From Hyphomicrobiales bacterium (GTDB lineage Bacteria; Pseudomonadota; Alphaproteobacteria; Rhizobiales; Beijerinckiaceae), in assembly GCA_027489955.1 (NCBI GenBank), contig JAIXYZ010000013.1, positions 434,001-498,000 on the forward strand: 64,000 nt of DNA. Reading direction: 5' to 3'. Below are positions 58,730 to 64,000 of the stretch, one piece after another (within the stretch, counting starts at the first letter, position 1; each line of letters starts with the position of its first letter). A model generated the notes under the pieces. It was not told the DNA's origin. It saw nothing but the letters and a program-made list of their open reading frames with translations, and did not search any database. A program made the translations under genes and the position numbers.

Positions 58730-61321
58730 ATGGACGATCTCCTTCGCGAGTTCCTGACTGAGACCAGCGAGCACATCGACGTCGTCGATATGGAGCTCGT
58801 TCGCCTGGAATCCGAGCCGGACAACCTGGCGATCCTGCGCAACGTCTTCCGCCTCGTTCACACGATCAAGGGCACCTGCGGATTCCTCGGCCTGCCGAGG
58901 CTGGAGGCGCTCGCCCACGCGGCCGAATCCCTCATGGGCAAGCTGCGCGATGGGATGCCCGTCACCAGCGAGTCGGTCAGCCTGATCCTGGCGACCATCG
59001 ACCGCGTCAAGGCGATCCTCGCCGAGCTGGACCGTACCGCCGCCGAGCCGGACGGCTCCGACGCCGACCTCATCGCCGAGCTCTCCCGCATGGCCGCGGC
59101 CGAGGGCAAGGAGATCGATGCCGCCGCCGCGCTCGAAGCCGCCTTCGCCGCCGCCGAGGGCCCGGACGAGGAGCCCGTCGCGGCCGAGCCGCCGCCTCCG
59201 CCTGAGGCCGAAACGCCGCGCCCCATGGCGACGGCCGCCGTGTCCGCCACCAAGTCCTCGCTGATCGATTTCGACGGGGGGCGCCAGAAGGCCCAGAGCG
59301 TCCGGGTCAATGTCGACACGCTCGACCACCTGATGACGATGGTCTCCGAGCTGGTCCTGACCCGCAACCAGCTCCTCGACATCGCGCGCCGCCACGAGGA
59401 CAGCGCCTTCAGCGTCCCGCTCCAGCGCCTGTCCCACGTCACCGCCGAGCTGCAGGAGGGCGTCATGAAGACGCGCATGCAGCCCATCGGCGTCATCTGG
59501 CAGAAGCTGCCGCGCGTCGTGCGCGACCTCTCGGCCGAACTCGGCCGCGCCATCGACCTGGTGACCACGGGCGCCGAGACCGAACTCGACCGCCAGGTGC
59601 TCGAGGTCATCAAGGACCCGCTGACGCACATGGTCCGTAACTCCGCCGATCACGGCATCGAGCCGCCGGCCGAGCGCCGCCGCCTCGGCAAGCCGGAGCG
59701 GGGGACGATCCGCCTGTCCGCCAGCCACGAAGGCGGCACGATCACGATCGAACTCGCCGACGACGGCCGCGGCCTCGACATCGCCGCGATCCGCAAGGCC
59801 GTCCTCGCCCGGGGCCTCGCCACCGAGGCCGAGCTGGAGCGCATGAACGACCAGCAGATCTCGCGCTTCATCTTCCATCCCGGCTTTTCCACCGCCGCCG
59901 CCGTCACGGCCGTGTCGGGCCGCGGCGTCGGGATGGACGTCGTCAAGTCGAACATCGAGCTCATCGGCGGCATCATCGACATCCGCAGCGAGCGCGGGCG
60001 CGGCACGTGCTTCACGGTGAAGATCCCGCTCACGCTCGCCATCGTCGCGGCGCTCGTCGTCTCCTGCGGCGGCCAGCGCTTCGCCGTCCCGCAGATTTCC
60101 GTGCTCGAGATCGTGCGCGTGGATTCGGGCTCGGAGCACGCCATCGAGCGCATCGCCGGCACGCCCATCCTGCGCCTGCGCGACAGCCTCCTGCCGATCA
60201 TCTCGCTCAGCCGGCTGATGAAGCTGGAGACCGACGCGGACCGGGACGAGGACGACGGCTTCGTGGTCGTCACGCAGGTGGGCCGCCAGCGCTTCGGCAT
60301 GTTGGTCGACAGCGTCTTCCACACCGAGGAGATCGTGGTGAAGCCGATGTCGAAGCGGCTTCGGCACCTGCAGATCTTCGCCGGCAACACGATCCTGGGC
60401 GACGGTTCCGTCGTCGTGATCGTCGATCCCAACGGGGTCGCCCGCCATGTCTCGGCGGTGGCCGATACGGCCAACAATGCCATCGCCGACGCGGTCCAGA
60501 CGGGCGCGCGCGACCAGGACCTCACGACCGTGCTCGTCTTCCGCGCCGGTTCGGAAGGCACCAAGGCCGTGCCGCTCTCCCTCGTCACCCGGCTCGAGGA
60601 GATCGACCTGACCCGCGTGGAATGGGTCGGCGGCAGGGCGCTGCTCCAGTATCGCGGCAAGCTCATGCCGCTCGTCCCCGCGATGGGCATCGATGACGTG
60701 CCCCGCGAAGGCACCCGCCCCGTCGTGGTCTTCACCGAAGGCAGCCGCGCCATCGGCCTGATCGTCGACGAGATCGTCGATATCGTCGAGGACCGGCTGG
60801 CGATCGAACTCGCCAACGATCGGCCCGACATCGTCGGATCGGCGGTCGTGCGCGGCCGCGCCACGGAGATCATCGACGTCGCGTACTACCTGCCGCTCGG
60901 CCACGACGACTGGGGGCGCCCCGCTCCCGAGGCCGCCCTCCCGCAGACGGTCCTGCTGGTGGACGATTCCGCCTTCTTCCGCGACATGCTGACCCCCGTC
61001 CTGCGGGCCGCCGGCTACAGGGTCGTGGGTGCCGCCACGGTCAACGACGCCATGCGCACGCTTCTGGCCGAGGAATGCGTGGACGTGGTCGTGACCGACG
61101 TGGAAATGCCCGGCCGGGACGGCTTCGACCTGGTCGCCGCCCTGCGCGGCGACGAGGGCCTGCGCCATCTGCCGGTCATCGCGCTAGCCGCCTACGCCAA
61201 CCCCCAGCTTCTGGAGCGCGCGCGCCACCTCGGCATCGCCGATTTCGTCGCCAAGTTCGATCGGGCGGGGCTGCTGGCCGCGGTCCAGGAGTGCCTGCCG
61301 CGCTACGGAGCCGCCGCATGA
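58730..61321 (+). CDS. cheA: Chemotaxis histidine kinase CheA, hybrid form with receiver domain
   Basis: 863 residues. Hpt domain with VHTIKGTCGFLG (His44), then a Pro/Ala-rich linker of about 70 residues without a recognisable P2 CheY-binding domain, the dimerisation helix (TLDHLMTMVSELVLTRNQLL), and the ATPase domain with HMVRNSADHGIEPP, ELADDGRGLD and SGRGVGMDVVKSN. Two CheW-like domains follow (from about 440 and 590) and a C-terminal receiver (from about 740) with VVVTDVEMPGRDG. The kinase relays receptor signals. The stop overlaps cheW in ATGA. Confidence 0.95.
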   Translation: MDDLLREFLTETSEHIDVVDMELVRLESEPDNLAILRNVFRLVHTIKGTCGFLGLPRLEALAHAAESLMGKLRDGMPVTSESVSLILATIDRVKAILAELDRTAAEPDGSDADLIAELSRMAAAEGKEIDAAAALEAAFAAAEGPDEEPVAAEPPPPPEAETPRPMATAAVSATKSSLIDFDGGRQKAQSVRVNVDTLDHLMTMVSELVLTRNQLLDIARRHEDSAFSVPLQRLSHVTAELQEGVMKTRMQPIGVIWQKLPRVVRDLSAELGRAIDLVTTGAETELDRQVLEVIKDPLTHMVRNSADHGIEPPAERRRLGKPERGTIRLSASHEGGTITIELADDGRGLDIAAIRKAVLARGLATEAELERMNDQQISRFIFHPGFSTAAAVTAVSGRGVGMDVVKSNIELIGGIIDIRSERGRGTCFTVKIPLTLAIVAALVVSCGGQRFAVPQISVLEIVRVDSGSEHAIERIAGTPILRLRDSLLPIISLSRLMKLETDADRDEDDGFVVVTQVGRQRFGMLVDSVFHTEEIVVKPMSKRLRHLQIFAGNTILGDGSVVVIVDPNGVARHVSAVADTANNAIADAVQTGARDQDLTTVLVFRAGSEGTKAVPLSLVTRLEEIDLTRVEWVGGRALLQYRGKLMPLVPAMGIDDVPREGTRPVVVFTEGSRAIGLIVDEIVDIVEDRLAIELANDRPDIVGSAVVRGRATEIIDVAYYLPLGHDDWGRPAPEAALPQTVLLVDDSAFFRDMLTPVLRAAGYRVVGAATVNDAMRTLLAEECVDVVVTDVEMPGRDGFDLVAALRGDEGLRHLPVIALAAYANPQLLERARHLGIADFVAKFDRAGLLAAVQECLPRYGAAA

Positions 61322-61794
61322 ACCCGGATATGACCGATCATCTCGTGCGCCAGGATGAGGAATACGAGTACGTCACCGTACTCGTGGGCATGCAGCTCTT
61401 CGGCCTGCCCATCGAGCAGGTGCACGACGTGTTCATTCCCTCGGGCATCACCCCCGTGCCGCTCGCCGGCGACGGCGTGCTCGGCCTGCTGAACCTGCGC
61501 GGCCGGATCGTCACCGCCATCTCGCTGCGCCAGCGGCTGGGGCTGGAGATGCGCCTGCGCGGCCAGGAAATGGCCGTCGGCATCGAATACGGGGGTGAAT
61601 CCTTCGGGCTCATCGTCGACGGCGTCAGCGAGGTCATGCGCCTTGGCATCGACAGCCGGGAGCCCAACCCCGTGAACCTCAACACCCACTGGGCGCGGAT
61701 TTCCCAGGGCGTGCACCGGCTGCCCGAGGGGCTTCTCGTCGTGCTCGACCTGCCCGCCGTGCTCGATTCCCAAACCGTCGCCAAGGCCGCCTGA
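61318..61794 (+). CDS. cheW: Chemotaxis coupling protein CheW
   Basis: 158 residues. The CheW fold starts YVTVLVGMQLFGLPIEQVHDVF, with GVLGLLNLRGRIVTAISLRQRL and ESFGLIVDGVSEVMRLG. It links receptors to CheA in the membrane signalling array. The ATG is inside the cheA stop (ATGA), a coupled start. It is followed 10 bases later by cheY. Confidence 0.95.
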   Translation: MNPDMTDHLVRQDEEYEYVTVLVGMQLFGLPIEQVHDVFIPSGITPVPLAGDGVLGLLNLRGRIVTAISLRQRLGLEMRLRGQEMAVGIEYGGESFGLIVDGVSEVMRLGIDSREPNPVNLNTHWARISQGVHRLPEGLLVVLDLPAVLDSQTVAKAA

Positions 61795-61804
61795 GGATAT
61801 CGCC

Positions 61805-62170
61805 ATGAAACATTGCCTCATCGTCGACGATTCCGCCGTCATCCGGAAGGTGGCGCGGCGGATCCTCGAAGGCCTCGATTTCCAGATCTCCGAGGCCGAG
61901 GACGGCTCGCAGGCCATCGGCATCTGCAAGACGGCGATGCCCGATGCCGTCCTCCTGGACTGGAACATGCCGGTGATGGACGGCTACGAGTTCCTGCGGG
62001 AACTGCGCCGCATGCCCAATGGCACGCAGCCTAAGGTGGTGTTCTGCACCACCGAGAACGATGTCGCCCACATCGCCCGCGCCATGCATGCCGGAGCCGA
62101 CGAGTACATCATGAAACCCTTCGACAAGGAGATCATGACGGCCAAGCTCCAGCAGGTCGGCCTCGTCTGA
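61805..62170 (+). CDS. cheY: Response regulator CheY
   Basis: 121 residues, a single receiver domain. The acidic pair is in CLIVDDSAVIRKVA, the phosphorylated Asp in AVLLDWNMPVMDGYEF, the Thr in VVFCTTENDV and the Lys in YIMKPFDKEIM. It carries the CheA signal to the flagellar motor or another output. It is followed by a 113-base gap before cheB, which contains no recognised regulatory site. Confidence 0.95.
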   Translation: MKHCLIVDDSAVIRKVARRILEGLDFQISEAEDGSQAIGICKTAMPDAVLLDWNMPVMDGYEFLRELRRMPNGTQPKVVFCTTENDVAHIARAMHAGADEYIMKPFDKEIMTAKLQQVGLV

Positions 62171-62283
62171 CGCGCCGGGCTGAAAGCCGCAAGGCGGCGC
62201 GCCCCGGCGCGCCGCTTCCGTGAAGTCCGGCAGGCCGGCGAGCCCGCGGCCCGCCTCCGCCGCCAGAGCCGCAGGCCGCCCGC

Positions 62284-63555
62284 GTGACAATCCAGACAGC
62301 GACCCGCCCCATGCCGCCTCCCGCGCCGCCGGCGCCAGCCGGACCCGCGCCTCTTTCGGTCATGATCGTCGACGACGCCGTTGTCGTGCGCGGGCTGATC
62401 GGCCGGTGGCTCAGCGAACGCCCCACCTTCAACGTGGTGGCATCGGCCGCCAACGGCCGCGTCGCCCTCGATGCCCTGGACCGGGTCAAGCCGGATATCA
62501 TCCTGCTCGATATCGACATGCCGGAGATGGACGGGCTGGAGGCCCTGCCGCTCCTGTTGAAGAAATGCCCGACCGCGGCGGTCGTCATCGCGTCCACGCT
62601 CACGCGCCGCAACGCCGAGCTGTCGCTGCGCTGCCTGTCGCTGGGCGCGACCGAGTGCATCTCCAAGCCCGAGACGAACCGCGAGGTCACCACCTCCCAG
62701 TCCTTCCGCCAGGAGCTGGTCAGCAAGCTGGAAGCCCTGGGGGAGGGGCGCCGCCGCGTTCTGGCCCTGCGCGAGGCGCCGGCCGCGCCAGCCAGCGCCC
62801 CCTCCCATGCCCCCGCGCCGCCGATCCCGGGTGCGGCGTCCGGAGCCGCGCTCGCCGCCATCGGCCAGCGCCTGCGCGGCACGGACGATCCGACCGACGC
62901 GCAGCGCCTCGTGGCGATGCGCCAGGCGCCGGTCCCGCCCATTCCCAGCACCATTCCGCGGCTGATGGTTCCGCCGCGCGCCCTCGTCATCGGCTCGTCC
63001 ACGGGCGGCCCGAAGGCGGTGGCCGACGTTCTGGCGAGCGCGGGCGACGCGCTGCGGCACCTGCCGGTCATCGTCGTCCAGCACATGCCCCCGATCTTCA
63101 CGGCCGTCTTCGCCGAGCATCTGCGGCTGCAGACCGGCTTGCCGGCGCGCGAGCCCTTCGACGGCGAGCAGTTCCAGCCCGGCGTCGTCTATGTCGCGCC
63201 GGGTGGCCGCCACCTGCGCATCGCGCGCACCGATGGCGGCGCCGTCGTCGCCCGCGTCGTGGACACCCCGCCCGTCAATTTCTGCCGCCCTGCGGTGGAC
63301 CTCATGTTCAAGGATGCCGCCGAGGTCTTCGGCGCCGCGGCCCTGGGCCTGGTCCTCACCGGCATGGGTCATGACGGGCTGGATGGCGCGCGTGCGCTCA
63401 CCAGCGCCGGGGCGACGATCGTGGTTCAGGACGAGGCGACCAGCGCGGTCTGGGGCATGCCCGGAAGCGTCGCGCGGGCCGGGCTCGCCAAAGCCATCTT
63501 GCCCCTGCCGGCCATCGGGCCCGCCATCGGGGCGGCGATCGGGAGCGGCCGTTGA
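62284..63555 (+). CDS. cheB: Protein-glutamate methylesterase CheB
   Basis: 423 residues from the GTG at 62284. The receiver domain (SVMIVDDAVVVRGLIGRWL; phospho-Asp in IILLDIDMPEMDG) is followed by an Ala/Pro-rich linker of about 80 residues, longer than usual, and the methylesterase domain. Catalytic residues are Ser in VIGSSTGGPKAV, His in VVQHMPPIFTAVFAEHL and Asp in TGMGHDGLDGA. The enzyme removes methyl groups from chemoreceptors and sets adaptation. The stop overlaps the cheR start in TTGA. Confidence 0.94.
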   Translation: MTIQTATRPMPPPAPPAPAGPAPLSVMIVDDAVVVRGLIGRWLSERPTFNVVASAANGRVALDALDRVKPDIILLDIDMPEMDGLEALPLLLKKCPTAAVVIASTLTRRNAELSLRCLSLGATECISKPETNREVTTSQSFRQELVSKLEALGEGRRRVLALREAPAAPASAPSHAPAPPIPGAASGAALAAIGQRLRGTDDPTDAQRLVAMRQAPVPPIPSTIPRLMVPPRALVIGSSTGGPKAVADVLASAGDALRHLPVIVVQHMPPIFTAVFAEHLRLQTGLPAREPFDGEQFQPGVVYVAPGGRHLRIARTDGGAVVARVVDTPPVNFCRPAVDLMFKDAAEVFGAAALGLVLTGMGHDGLDGARALTSAGATIVVQDEATSAVWGMPGSVARAGLAKAILPLPAIGPAIGAAIGSGR

Positions 63556-64000
63556 AGGCAGATCCCGCCAAGCCGATCGTGGACGACGACTTCGCCTTCG
63601 TGCGGAGCTTCGTGCGCGCGCGGGCGGGACTGATGCTGTCGCCGGAGAAGCGCTATCTCGTGGAGAGCCGCCTCGGCCCAGTCTGCCGCAAGCTGGGCAT
63701 GCCCGACCTGTCGGGTCTCGTGCGCAACCTGCGCGCCGGGCGCGACCGCGCGCTGGAGCGGGCGGTCGTCGAGGCGATGATGACCAACGAGACGCTGTTC
63801 TTCCGGGACGGCGCGGCGTTCTCGGTCGTCTCCCAGTCCGTGCTGCCCGGCCTTATCGCCGACCGCGCCGCGCAGCGCCGCCTGCGCGTATGGTGCTCGG
63901 CCTGCTCCACGGGCCAGGAGCCCTATTCCATCGCCATGGCGCTGGACGCCATGGCCGACCGCCTTGCCGGCTGGCAGGTGGAGATCGTCGCCACCGACAT
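63552..64000 (+). CDS. cheR: Chemotaxis methyltransferase CheR (5' part)
   Basis: The first 149 residues are in the window. The TTG at 63552 overlaps the cheB stop. The N-terminal helical domain has VRARAGLMLSPEKRYLVESRL and the linker VEAMMTNETLFFRD, followed by the SAM-binding domain start RVWCSACSTGQEPYSIAM. These match CheR proteins, which methylate receptor Glu residues and oppose CheB. The end of the gene lies beyond the window edge. Confidence 0.92.
   Translation, partial: MKADPAKPIVDDDFAFVRSFVRARAGLMLSPEKRYLVESRLGPVCRKLGMPDLSGLVRNLRAGRDRALERAVVEAMMTNETLFFRDGAAFSVVSQSVLPGLIADRAAQRRLRVWCSACSTGQEPYSIAMALDAMADRLAGWQVEIVATD

Noticed and set aside
58664-61168. A long minus-strand open frame opposite cheA
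   Set aside because: All CheA motifs are on the plus strand; the opposite frame lacks any recognisable pattern.
1-64000. tRNA or rRNA genes, CRISPR arrays, insertion sequences, phage genes
   Set aside because: No cloverleaf with conserved T-loop, no repeat array, no transposase or integrase motif was recognised by eye; a dedicated search was not possible.

Overview
The window is uniformly GC-rich and almost completely coding: about 61 protein genes, mostly with gaps under 150 bp. No rRNA, tRNA, CRISPR array, insertion sequence or phage gene was recognised, and no stretch over 300 bases lacks a gene. The gene set points to an alphaproteobacterium, most likely Hyphomicrobiales (Rhizobiales). 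The markers are ChpT (the CtrA-pathway phosphotransferase), a TIGR02301-type protein, a DUF1134 protein, an RT0821/Lpp0805 surface protein, a hexR-zwf-pgl block and a DnaJ-fabI-histidine phosphatase / aroC-ribBA-histone deacetylase block. The genus cannot be read from the sequence.

Layout. 1-2.4 kb: end of an acrylyl-CoA reductase-like gene, a LysR regulator, and divergent DoxX and WrbA genes. 2.4-6.4 kb: an overlapping gene pair encoding a large beta-helix-like membrane protein and an unrecognised soluble partner. 6.5-8.8 kb: an MFS transporter and an ArsR/AHSA1 pair with a very clear operator-promoter. 8.9-16.4 kb: TsaC, a large acyl-CoA dehydrogenase, an SDR, a periplasmic glucan protein of the OpgD type and CorA. 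16.4-20.1 kb: a minus-strand operon with overlapping genes (xseB, tlyA, a TrmA-type RNA methyltransferase, an FAD-linked oxidase). 20-31.5 kb: mixed metabolic and repair genes, including a DUF2339 membrane protein, an NrtR-like protein with a phosphatase, GST, an HD hydrolase, tag, ygfZ, a dihydroorotase-like gene, two Nudix-type genes and pdxH. 31.5-42.9 kb: DnaJ, FabI, a histidine phosphatase, a 1351-residue Pls/PosA-type non-ribosomal peptide synthetase, aroC, an HTH-RibBA fusion and a histone deacetylase-like hydrolase.

43-54.5 kb is the Entner-Doudoroff region: hexR-zwf-pgl, then eda, then a complete ABC transporter with two tandem binding proteins, then edd. The HexR-like operator sequences found here sit in front of hexR and eda. 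The transporter resembles the AfuABC group, so hexose-phosphate or sugar-acid import is a reasonable hypothesis.

54.6-58.6 kb: a coiled-coil membrane protein, a DUF1134 protein, a YHS protein, CysQ and ChpT. 58.7-64 kb: a chemotaxis operon cheA-cheW-cheY-cheB-cheR, with cheR cut by the window edge.

The main novelty candidates are the beta-helix membrane pair, the transporter inside the Entner-Doudoroff cluster with its HexR-like sites, the HTH-RibBA fusion with an internal start, and the Pls/PosA synthetase with its small secreted neighbour. All functions are read from sequence patterns and remembered family features; no database search was run.
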